47,462 nucleotides of DNA from contig JACZJQ010000010.1 in the NCBI GenBank assembly GCA_014860455.1, forward strand, positions 1 to 47,462. The letters are read 5' to 3'. Position 1 is the stretch's first letter, and every line of letters starts with the position of its first letter. The notes under the pieces were generated by a model. The model did not search any database, had not been told where the DNA came from, and saw only the letters and a program-made list of their open reading frames with translations. The translations under genes and the position numbers were made by a program. Of the stretch, positions 1 through 7,070 are shown in pieces. The stretch is from Bryobacteraceae bacterium. Lineage in GTDB: Bacteria > Acidobacteriota > Terriglobia > Bryobacterales > Bryobacteraceae.

Positions 1-454
1 GGAATCGGCCCAGGTCCGCATCCCGGCAGGCAAGGCCGATGATGTGCTGGCCGCCCTCGATGCCGTCCCGGAAACCAACCGCCGCGCCTGGCGCCTGCAC
101 CGCGTCTCCACCGCCGACACGCTGCCCCTCATCGCCAAGCGCTACTCGACCACGGCGGATTCCATCCTCAAGGTCAACACCCGCCTCAGCCGTGAGTTTT
201 TCGACGCCCCCCGCGACGGCGAACTCATCCTCATCCCGGCCCGAGAAGTTCCGGTGCGAACCGCCACCAGGAAGAAGACCACCCGCTCCAGGACAAGGAT
301 GGCCTCAAAGACATCCGGGAAAGCTCCGGTGAAACGGGCCGCTTCGAAAGCCCCGGCGAAGTCGTCCGCTAAGAAGGCCGTCTCCAGCAAGTCCACCCGC
401 GGGGCCGTGAAACGCGTCGCTTCCACCACCAAACGCCGACCCGTCGCCCGCTAA
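1..454 (+). CDS. LysM-domain protein, C-terminal part (lytic transglycosylase-like)
   Basis: The gene enters from the left edge and is open in the frame starting at base 2, so its N-terminus is missing. Residues corresponding to about 85-240 form a LysM-type peptidoglycan-binding unit (a WRLHRVSTADTLPLIAKRY stretch, then an LKVN segment and a LILIP end). After it comes a tail of about 60 residues made almost only of Lys, Ala, Ser, Arg and Thr. LysM domains of this kind usually sit at the end of MltD-like lytic transglycosylases or other wall hydrolases, but the catalytic domain is outside the window, so the enzyme class is inferred. The basic tail is unusual for an exported wall enzyme and might bind anionic polymers such as teichoic-like material or DNA. 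Confidence 0.7.
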   Translation, partial: ESAQVRIPAGKADDVLAALDAVPETNRRAWRLHRVSTADTLPLIAKRYSTTADSILKVNTRLSREFFDAPRDGELILIPAREVPVRTATRKKTTRSRTRMASKTSGKAPVKRAASKAPAKSSAKKAVSSKSTRGAVKRVASTTKRRPVAR

Positions 455-503
455 GCCGGTTCCCCTCCCTACCTTGGAGTTTTGTCAAACCAGGAGACAG
501 CCA

Positions 504-872
504 ATGCGAGTGATGGTGCTGGTAAAGGCCACCGAGGACAGCGAAAAGGGCTTTGTCCCCACGCCCGAGGCGATGGAGATGATGCAGGCGATGGACAGGT
601 TCAATGACGAGCTTCGCAGCGCCGGCATCCTGCTCGCCGCCGATGGACTCACGCCCTCCTCGCAAGGCAAGCGTGTCGCGTTCGATGGTCCCAGCCGGAC
701 CGTCATCGATGGGCCTTTCGCCGCAACGCGCGAACTGGTCGCCGGCTTCTGGCTCTGGGAAGTCAAGAATATGGACGAGGCCCTCGCCTGGGTGAAACGC
801 TGCCCCAATCCCATGCCCAGCCCCAGCGAAATCGAAATCCGGCCGCTGTACGATCTGGAGGATCTGCCATGA
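504..872 (+). CDS. YCII-related (DGPF-domain) protein
   Basis: A 122-residue protein of the YCII/DGPF fold, a small dimeric ferredoxin-like alpha/beta family. It begins with the typical MRVMVLVKATEDSE strand and has the signature IDGPFAATRELVAGFWLWEV in the middle, followed by a helix (MDEALAWVKRCP) and the closing strand EIEIRPLY. Family members have no settled biochemical function; many lie beside ECF sigma factors, and none is visible here. I chose the ATG at 504 because an AGGAGAC ribosome-binding site lies just upstream and because the upstream alternative at 474 only adds non-homologous residues. Its stop codon overlaps the next gene's start (ATGA), so the two are probably translated together. 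Confidence 0.8.
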   Translation: MRVMVLVKATEDSEKGFVPTPEAMEMMQAMDRFNDELRSAGILLAADGLTPSSQGKRVAFDGPSRTVIDGPFAATRELVAGFWLWEVKNMDEALAWVKRCPNPMPSPSEIEIRPLYDLEDLP

Positions 873-1843
873 GAATCTCCCGCCGGGCCCTGCTCCTGCT
901 GCCAGCCTGCGTCTCCTGCCGAGGGCAGTCGGAAGCCAGCGTCATTGCCGAGTTGCACCGGCTCTTCCTCGAGCAAGGGCTTGGATTAGTCAAACCCCAC
1001 GCCGTCGAGATGGCTTTTTTTCCGTTCGATGGCGAGGGTCTGTCTCTCGTGGGGAGTGTCGATTTGATGCCCGGTGAGTTCCAACTCTATCGTGTGGCGA
1101 AGGATGGGCGGTCTTTTACTTGTTATCCCTCTCCTGAAGGACTCTTCTGGTCCCGGTACTCGCTCGATGGTTCCCCTCCGGAGATCTACCGCAAAGCTCC
1201 TCAAATCGGTTACAACATCGAGTTCGCTCGAGACAACGAGCGCGCGCTATATCAGGACAAGGGCAAATTTGACCGAGTCGCCCCAAACGGCACCCGGATG
1301 GGCCCTGAGCGCATATGGGCGGGAAACGCCCGGACGGGCGAGTTCTTCCTGCTCGGGCAGGATTATTCGGGCGACGGAATGCTGCGTGCGCAGACATCAT
1401 GGGGGCCGGACAACGAGAGGTTCGTCGCCTGCCTGGACGGCGAGATCCGCCTTTACACTTACGGCACTTGGACCTTCCGTGTTCTCGCGCACGGCAAGGA
1501 ACCGCGCTGGTCGCCCGATGGCCGGTGGATCGTCTATCTGGGGCCGGATGGGCGGCTGAAGATGGGCGAGATGAAGGACCCGGCAGCCTTCCAGGAACGC
1601 GATCTGGGCATCGAAGCGCCGAGAGGCGTGGCCTGGTCGCCGGACTCCCGTTTCTTCCTCTACGCGACCAAACGCATCCACTTGAAGCGGGTGATGGGAA
1701 TCTACTCGCTCGCCGTTTATCGCGTCTCCGACGGCGCCACCGCAGCCATCAGCGCACCGCTCTACGACAACTGGACCAACGAGAAATACGGATGGGCCTA
1801 CCTCCCGGAGAAACTCCGACGCACGCGTGCCCAGTCTCGCTGA
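869..1843 (+). CDS. Exported beta-propeller (TolB/PD40-like) protein
   Basis: A 324-residue protein with an N-terminal basic and hydrophobic leader (MRISRRALLLLPACVSC), probably a signal peptide; the Cys residues near its end leave open whether it is a lipoprotein. The rest has repeated propeller-like units, clearest at WSPDGRWIVYLGPDGRLK and WSPDSRFFLYATKRIH, matching the WSPDG motif of PD40/TolB-type repeats. These fold into beta-propellers that bind proteins or ligands and usually have no catalytic activity. It overlaps the YCII gene by four bases, so the two form a small operon. No partner can be named from the sequence. Confidence 0.6.
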   Translation: MRISRRALLLLPACVSCRGQSEASVIAELHRLFLEQGLGLVKPHAVEMAFFPFDGEGLSLVGSVDLMPGEFQLYRVAKDGRSFTCYPSPEGLFWSRYSLDGSPPEIYRKAPQIGYNIEFARDNERALYQDKGKFDRVAPNGTRMGPERIWAGNARTGEFFLLGQDYSGDGMLRAQTSWGPDNERFVACLDGEIRLYTYGTWTFRVLAHGKEPRWSPDGRWIVYLGPDGRLKMGEMKDPAAFQERDLGIEAPRGVAWSPDSRFFLYATKRIHLKRVMGIYSLAVYRVSDGATAAISAPLYDNWTNEKYGWAYLPEKLRRTRAQSR

Positions 1844-2042
1844 AGTTCCGCACCGCCCTCGCCCTCACCTGGGCCTCCGATCCGCCCTGCTATCTATTTA
1901 CTCGCCCGCATACCCGCAACCCAACTCCGCTCCTCCCAAACCCACCCAGTTGCCATCAGGGGATGGTGTTCCTCCTTGCTGCCGCAGGCTCGCGGGGAGG
2001 CGGTTCGTCCGCCGGAACGCGCGGCTATACCCCCTCTACCCC

Positions 2043-2059
2043 TGAGGGAATATCCCTCA
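2043..2059. repeat. Perfect 7-bp inverted repeat beside the doc 3' end
   Basis: TGAGGGA (2043-2049), a 3-base spacer ATA, then TCCCTCA (2053-2059). The palindrome lies 12 bases beyond the doc stop codon and within the gap between two convergent genes. No T-run follows on either strand, so it is not a classical intrinsic terminator, although it could stabilise the 3' ends of both transcripts. The rest of the 1844-2070 gap shows nothing recognisable. Confidence 0.4.
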
Positions 2060-2070
2060 CCTACTCCATA

Positions 2071-2439
2071 TCAAACATTACCCTCAGGCGCCGTATTCGC
2101 CTCCAGCCACGCCGCAAACTCCATCTCGCCCACCGAACCCGATGCCACCCCCAGCAACGTCACAACCACCGCAGCCTGCGAGGCCGTCAACCGCCAGCCG
2201 TTGTCGCGAAGGAACACATATGCCGCAAGAAACGCGGTCCGCTTGTTGCCGTCCACGAACGGGTGGTTCTCTGCCAGTCCAACGGCGTAGCACGCAGCCA
2301 ACCGGTGCACGCCCGTCCCCGGTTCGTAGTTGAGCAGCATCTCCGGCCGAGCCAGAGCCGAATCGAGCAGCCCCTCATCACGGATGCCGGCCAGCCCCCC
2401 AAACCGTGCCGGCGAGACTTCATGAAAGGCCAGCACCAA
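2071..2439 (-). CDS. doc: Doc-like Fic-family toxin (death on curing), start codon unclear
   Basis: Doc toxins are Fic-fold enzymes; phage P1 Doc phosphorylates EF-Tu and stops translation. The core motif HPFVDGNKRTA is intact, as are the upstream IRDEGLLDSALARPE segment and the downstream LRDNGWRLTASQ segment, so the catalytic part looks functional. The given start is a TTG at 2439. However, Doc-like sequence (GPRWLARV) continues upstream in the same open frame, and the codon where the family usually has its Met, at 2473-2475, reads ATT followed by AAG ACG GCC. No ATG or GTG exists between the previous gene's stop (2551-2553) and the TTG. No antitoxin gene is visible on either side. The gene may initiate from ATT or TTG, or be a decaying orphan. 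Confidence 0.75.
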   Translation of the reverse strand: MVLAFHEVSPARFGGLAGIRDEGLLDSALARPEMLLNYEPGTGVHRLAACYAVGLAENHPFVDGNKRTAFLAAYVFLRDNGWRLTASQAAVVVTLLGVASGSVGEMEFAAWLEANTAPEGNV

Positions 2440-2550
2440 GACCCGCGCGAGCCATCGCGGTCCGGCCGTCTTAATTTGGGGAACGCGGGCCAGTTTGAGA
2501 TCTGGCCGTTCAGCCTGGCGGGGGGAGTGGAGATGGCGCCGGCGGTGCGA

Positions 2551-4185
2551 TCAGTGTTGAGTGGCGTCGGGGCTGGCGCTGAAGTTGAACAGATAGGCGG
2601 AAGCACCCTCGGCCTCGAAGCGGGAGATCTGGCGGCCGAACGAGTTGAGGTGGTCGAGGAAGAACTGTTCTTCGCTGATTTCGGCGCGCTTATAGAGATG
2701 GGAGAAGACGACCCAGACCCGCTTGCGGCTGCGGAGCCGGTCAAGATCTTCGAGGTAAAGCTTCCAGTGGGAGCGGGCGTTCCGGCTTTCAACAAAAGCG
2801 ACGCTGGGCCGCGAGGGGACCATGCCGAAGCTATATCCTTCGATCGGCTGTGCGCCGGCGAGAATGCCCTGGGTCTGGTAGTAGCGAAAGGCGGCAACGG
2901 CGCCGTAGTAGAGGTAGATGTCATCGCCGGGCACAAGGGAGCGTTCGACGTGGCGGAGGACCGGGCGTGATTCCTCCAGGAGGTAGGGGCGTTTGAGCAT
3001 CGTGACGACGTCGACGGTGGGGTGGACGCACAGCAGAGCGCCAAACAGCGCGGCTAGAGCGAAACCCAGATGGAGGCGGGATTCGGCGAGGGTCGCCAGG
3101 CCTTCCGCCATGAAGAAGATGAGGATCGGAAGCCAGAACAGCATGAGGCGGTCGCCGAACGCATAGAGGCGGAGCGCTGAGGCGAGCAGGGCGAAGGCCA
3201 GGGGGCCGAGCAGGGCAAGGCAGAGGGGGCGGTTGGCGAGCCAGCGGTGGCATACGCCGACGATGAACAGGCCCGTGGCGATGCCGGGGAACGTGTAGCC
3301 GCAGGTGAATCTAAACAAGTCAAAGAAAGACCAGGGGTACCAGAGGAAGCTGGCCGTATCGTGGAAGGGGAAGGGAGCGAAATAACGGCTCCAGAACTGG
3401 AGCAGATAGGCGTTTTGCGCATCAGCGGAGACCGAGAGCAGATAAAGGCCGCCGAAACTGGCCAGCCAGAAGGCCGCCATGAGCGAGGTCCACAGAGCTT
3501 TCTTCCAGTCGCGGAGGTGGAGAGAATGAACGATGGCGACGAGGCCGAACGAGGCAAGGACGAAGGTCGAGGGATGTGAGAACCAGACGGCGAGGCAGCC
3601 GGTGACGGTGTAGAGCGCGAACCGGGAGGGCGTCAGGGGGCTGGTGAGCAGGGGCGGGAGCAGAAGGCAGAGGACGATGCCTGCGAGGGCGTCCGGCGCG
3701 TACTGCTTCATCATGATGGAGTGGAGCAGGTGAGTGTAGCTGGTGGCGAGCAGGACAATGCCGGCGAGTTGTTGGAGGGGGCTGGCATGACGCCGTAGAA
3801 ACAGGTGGAAGAGGGGAAAGGCGAGAATTCCGGCCAGGACGGGAATCAGGCGGAAAGCGCGTTCTCCAGTGCCGAATACACTGGACGCAAGTTTGAGCAG
3901 AGCCAGGAATCCTGCCGGAGCGGCCTGGTCGTAGTCGAGCGGGCGGGCAAGGGAGAGGTAGTCGCGCTCGATCAGGTTCAGGGCGAGAACCGCCTCATCG
4001 AACCATAGGGAACGGGAGTGGTACCACTGCAGGAGGCGAAGCAGAATGGCCAAAGTGATGAAACCGGCGATGAGCGCGCCAGAGCGGCGATCTATGAAGG
4101 CCGCGGCGCGGCGGAGCCAGGTGCCCGGGGAGTCGGTTAGTGGTATTTCCGGGATCTGGGATGGGGTGGGCATGGAAGTCTGCAC
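2551..4185 (-). CDS. GT39/ArnT-like integral membrane glycosyltransferase
   Basis: A 544-residue polytopic membrane protein. After a soluble N-terminus and a first membrane helix (about residues 36-52) it has the SLWFDEAVLALN motif; the Asp-Glu pair (D63, E64) in the first periplasmic loop is the catalytic signature of the PMT/ArnT/GT-C superfamily, which transfers sugars from polyprenyl phosphates. About ten more hydrophobic segments follow up to roughly residue 400, then a soluble C-terminal domain of about 140 residues. The acceptor cannot be predicted. Transcription is divergent from the heparinase-like gene. An in-frame ATG four codons downstream is an equally possible start. Confidence 0.75.
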   Translation of the reverse strand: MQTSMPTPSQIPEIPLTDSPGTWLRRAAAFIDRRSGALIAGFITLAILLRLLQWYHSRSLWFDEAVLALNLIERDYLSLARPLDYDQAAPAGFLALLKLASSVFGTGERAFRLIPVLAGILAFPLFHLFLRRHASPLQQLAGIVLLATSYTHLLHSIMMKQYAPDALAGIVLCLLLPPLLTSPLTPSRFALYTVTGCLAVWFSHPSTFVLASFGLVAIVHSLHLRDWKKALWTSLMAAFWLASFGGLYLLSVSADAQNAYLLQFWSRYFAPFPFHDTASFLWYPWSFFDLFRFTCGYTFPGIATGLFIVGVCHRWLANRPLCLALLGPLAFALLASALRLYAFGDRLMLFWLPILIFFMAEGLATLAESRLHLGFALAALFGALLCVHPTVDVVTMLKRPYLLEESRPVLRHVERSLVPGDDIYLYYGAVAAFRYYQTQGILAGAQPIEGYSFGMVPSRPSVAFVESRNARSHWKLYLEDLDRLRSRKRVWVVFSHLYKRAEISEEQFFLDHLNSFGRQISRFEAEGASAYLFNFSASPDATQH

Positions 4186-4230
4186 AGGCGATTGTTGGCC
4201 GATGAAATCCCGATTCTAGAGGTGGGCCAA

Positions 4231-4336
4231 GCAAGACGTCAAGCCGGAAGGATCAGCGCAAGGGAAGACCGGCCAGCCTGGGCTGCTTCCCTCAACTGTA
4301 GCGGGAGGAGCCCCAGGAGGTCTTGCCATGTCCCGC
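4231..4336 (+). promoter_or_regulatory. Structured leader resembling a cobalamin riboswitch (candidate)
   Basis: This part of the 4186-4416 gap folds well on paper. GCAAGAC (4231-4237) pairs perfectly with GTCTTGC (4320-4326) to close the element. AGGGAAG (4261-4267) pairs with CTTCCCT (4286-4292) and encloses CAGCC/GGCTG (4274-4278, 4281-4285). GCGGGA (4301-4306) could pair with TCCCGC (4331-4336). In order it holds GGGAA, CTGC, CCCTCAACTGTAGCGG and CCCAGGAGGTCTTGCC, close to the cobalamin riboswitch pieces GGGAA, GCTGC, CCCGCAACTGTAA and CCAGGAGACCTGCC. The conserved GGTGaAAaTCC loop and the GCCACTG arm are not recognisable, so it is a variant, a relic or a coincidence. The next gene is not an obvious B12 gene. 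Confidence 0.3.
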
Positions 4337-4416
4337 GTTGCTCGCCGGCAGCGGATATTGGATTTTGGGGAGGCAGCGTGATCGGAGTATGATTGTCCAG
4401 GTATTCGGAGGCCGGC

Positions 4417-7002
4417 ATGCGGCGGATCTTATTCACACTCCTCTTCTCCACCCTCGCGGGCTGTTCGTCCGCGCAAGTCGATAGGCAGTGGACTGCTTCC
4501 GTGCCCGTCATCGAGAGGGCTCCCCGGCCAGAGGATCTGGAGGCCTATCCTCCTGACCGTTCCAGGGCGGGCGTCAATCCTCCGGGATTCACATGGACAC
4601 CCGCGGATGGGGCCAGGAGCTACCGGCTGGAGCTTCGCCGCCCTGGTTCGCAGACCGCCCTGCTTTCCACGCCGCCGCAGTCCTCGACAGTTTACCCCCA
4701 TCCTGCCGCGTTGCCCGAAGGCGAGTTTGAGTATCAGGTGGTGTACCTTGACGGCTCGGGCAGACCGCTCGGCGTCTCAAAGACCCGCCAGTTCTCGATT
4801 GCAGGCGGTACGCCAAAGCTGCCGATGCCCGATGTGGCGGCCATGCGCCGTCAACTCCAGGGGAAGCGGCCGCGGATGTTCCTGAACGGGCAGCGGATCG
4901 CGGAGATTAAACAGGCGGTGGCGGCTGGCAAGGTGGCTTCGTGGAAGCAGTTCATCGCTCTGGCAGATGCCGCCGTGGCTGAAGCCAGCTACGCCGAACC
5001 AGCCGGATACCCCAGTGCCGACTTCTCGGTCGACCACTGGCGACGAATCTACACGCCCGGCAAACGCGCCAGCGCCCATGTTGCCCGAACGGCGCTCGCC
5101 TGGCGGCTAACAGGCGATTCCAAGTATCTTGCAGCCGCCAAGCGATGGATGTTGGTGTTGGCCAGTTGGGATCCGCGCGGCGTCACGAGCCACGACATCC
5201 CGCAGCCCAACGGTTCAATCGGCAACGACGAGGCGTCGATGTCGATCCTGGAGAGAATGTCGTTCGGCTGGGACTGGATTGGCGGCGAGTTCACGCCCCA
5301 GGAACGGGCGAAGATCCTTGCGGTGATGACCGAGCGCGGCAACCAGGTACTGCTCCATCTTCAGAAAGAGGAGTTTCTGTCGCACCCCTTCCCGAACCAC
5401 TCCGGACGCGTGCTGGCCTTCCTTGGAGATGCGGGGCTGTCGTTTCTCGGCGACATTCCAGACGCCGATAAATGGCTCGACTACGTTCTGCGCTGCTACC
5501 TGACCTCCTACCCCGGATGGGGCGGCGATCAAGGCGGCTGGGCCCAGGGGATGAGCTACTGGTCCGGATACGTTTACTACCTCACTACCTTCGCCGAGGC
5601 GCTGCGCGGGACGACGGATGTCGATCTGTTCCGCCGGCCTTTCTATCGGAATACGGGTTACATGGCTGTCTATTTCCAGCCTCCCTACGCGCCCAGAGGC
5701 GCCTTCGGCGACGGAGGCGAAAGACCTTCCTCAGACGGGCAGCAGGTGCTGGTGGAGCGATTCGCCGAGGCTTTCGACGACCCTGTGCTTCGCTGGCGCG
5801 CCCAGGCCATGGCTTCCTCTGACGCCCCCCGCAATTTTCCCCCTCAGTCAGCGGCATCGGAACCGGCCGCCAAAGCTCCAACGGATTGGCGCGAGTGGCA
5901 AATCGAAGACGTGGGTTCGGTATTGCAGGCCAAAGCCGGACCTGCTGGACTGGTCAAGCCGCCGGTGGATCTGGATGGGTCGCGCAATTTCTCCGACATC
6001 GGCTGGGTAGCGATGCACTCGGCGCTGGGCAATGCCAAAGACGATGTCTGGGCGCTGTTCAAGTCGAGCCGCTTCGGGTCGATGAGCCACAGCCACGGCG
6101 ATCAGAACACATTCCAATTGAACGCTTACGGGCGCGCACTGCTGATCGACAGCGGCTATTATCCCTGGTACGGCAGCCCGCACCATGCGCTCTGGTACAG
6201 GCAGACCACAGCCCACAATGGCGTACTGGTGAATGGGCGGGGCCAGCCGCCCTACAGTTGGGCGGCCAACGGAGAGATCGAAGCCTATGAGCGCCAGGGG
6301 CCGGTGACTTTGGCCCGCGGCCAGGCGGCCAACGCCTACAATCAGCCGCTTGAGCCCGGCACGATGCAACTGTGGAAACAGCATAGGAAAGACCCCATCC
6401 CGCCGATGGAACCGAAACTGGAATCATTCGAGCGCACGATGGTGTTCGTTTCGTCGAAAACACGGCCGGTGATCTTCATCTCCGACTACCTGCGTGCCGC
6501 CGCACCAACCACCTATGACTGGCTGCTGCATGCCTTAAGCAAGATGGGGGTCGAGGACGGTTCGGGCGTCATTCGCGTGAAAGACGGACACGCGCGGCTG
6601 GTGGTGCGGATCATCTCCAGTTCGCCGATTCGCTTCTCCCAGACCGACCAGTTCAGCGTACTGCCCGTGCGGGGGGATACTCCGGACACGTTCGAAACGG
6701 AAGAGCAGCGCAAGGCGCGCTTCCCGGATCAGTGGCATCTGACTGCGAAGACGCAGCAGCCTGCGCGCGAAGCGCGCTTCCTTGCCGTCCTGGTGCCGTA
6801 TCGTGAGTCGGAGAAAGAGCCTGTGATTGAGTTGTTGGAAAGCAATGGCGCGCGCGGTTTCAGCGTGGACGGCGCGAGCATCGCCGCCTGGTGGGGGGAG
6901 GGCGAACGCGGCAACATCCGTCTGAAGGGCATGTCGGGCGAAGGACGGACCGTGGTGCAGGCTGTCGATGGAACCAGGACTCACACCGTGGTCGACCGTT
7001 AA
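4417..7002 (+). CDS. Heparinase II/III-family lipoprotein (DUF4962-like N-terminus)
   Basis: An 861-residue exported protein. The N-terminus MRRILFTLLFSTLAGCSS carries a lipobox (LAGC), so it is probably a lipoprotein. Residues about 40-130 look like a fibronectin-like/DUF4962 domain (PPDRSRAGVNPPGFTWTP). An alpha/alpha-toroid follows at about 140-470, with a GNDEASMSILERMSFGWDW stretch. The C-terminal half has the heparinase II/III beta-sandwich motif MSHSHGDQNTFQLNAYGRAL, GYYPWYGSPHH and a long beta-rich tail. The family cleaves acidic polysaccharides such as heparan-like chains, alginate or ulvan-like polymers by beta-elimination; the substrate here is unknown. I chose the ATG at 4417 because it gives a clean lipoprotein signal and has CGGAG upstream. 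A candidate structured leader precedes it. Confidence 0.8.
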   Translation: MRRILFTLLFSTLAGCSSAQVDRQWTASVPVIERAPRPEDLEAYPPDRSRAGVNPPGFTWTPADGARSYRLELRRPGSQTALLSTPPQSSTVYPHPAALPEGEFEYQVVYLDGSGRPLGVSKTRQFSIAGGTPKLPMPDVAAMRRQLQGKRPRMFLNGQRIAEIKQAVAAGKVASWKQFIALADAAVAEASYAEPAGYPSADFSVDHWRRIYTPGKRASAHVARTALAWRLTGDSKYLAAAKRWMLVLASWDPRGVTSHDIPQPNGSIGNDEASMSILERMSFGWDWIGGEFTPQERAKILAVMTERGNQVLLHLQKEEFLSHPFPNHSGRVLAFLGDAGLSFLGDIPDADKWLDYVLRCYLTSYPGWGGDQGGWAQGMSYWSGYVYYLTTFAEALRGTTDVDLFRRPFYRNTGYMAVYFQPPYAPRGAFGDGGERPSSDGQQVLVERFAEAFDDPVLRWRAQAMASSDAPRNFPPQSAASEPAAKAPTDWREWQIEDVGSVLQAKAGPAGLVKPPVDLDGSRNFSDIGWVAMHSALGNAKDDVWALFKSSRFGSMSHSHGDQNTFQLNAYGRALLIDSGYYPWYGSPHHALWYRQTTAHNGVLVNGRGQPPYSWAANGEIEAYERQGPVTLARGQAANAYNQPLEPGTMQLWKQHRKDPIPPMEPKLESFERTMVFVSSKTRPVIFISDYLRAAAPTTYDWLLHALSKMGVEDGSGVIRVKDGHARLVVRIISSSPIRFSQTDQFSVLPVRGDTPDTFETEEQRKARFPDQWHLTAKTQQPAREARFLAVLVPYRESEKEPVIELLESNGARGFSVDGASIAAWWGEGERGNIRLKGMSGEGRTVVQAVDGTRTHTVVDR

Positions 7003-7070
7003 GCGGCACCCGGCAGAGCCAGCGCAGGAAGTCTCACGGCTCACGCCGGAACTGCCCAAACCGGCGCGGC

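Noticed and set aside
1315-2970. A 551-codon plus-strand frame spanning the beta-propeller gene, doc and the membrane glycosyltransferase.
   Set aside because: It crosses three supported genes in other frames or strands and has low-complexity composition.
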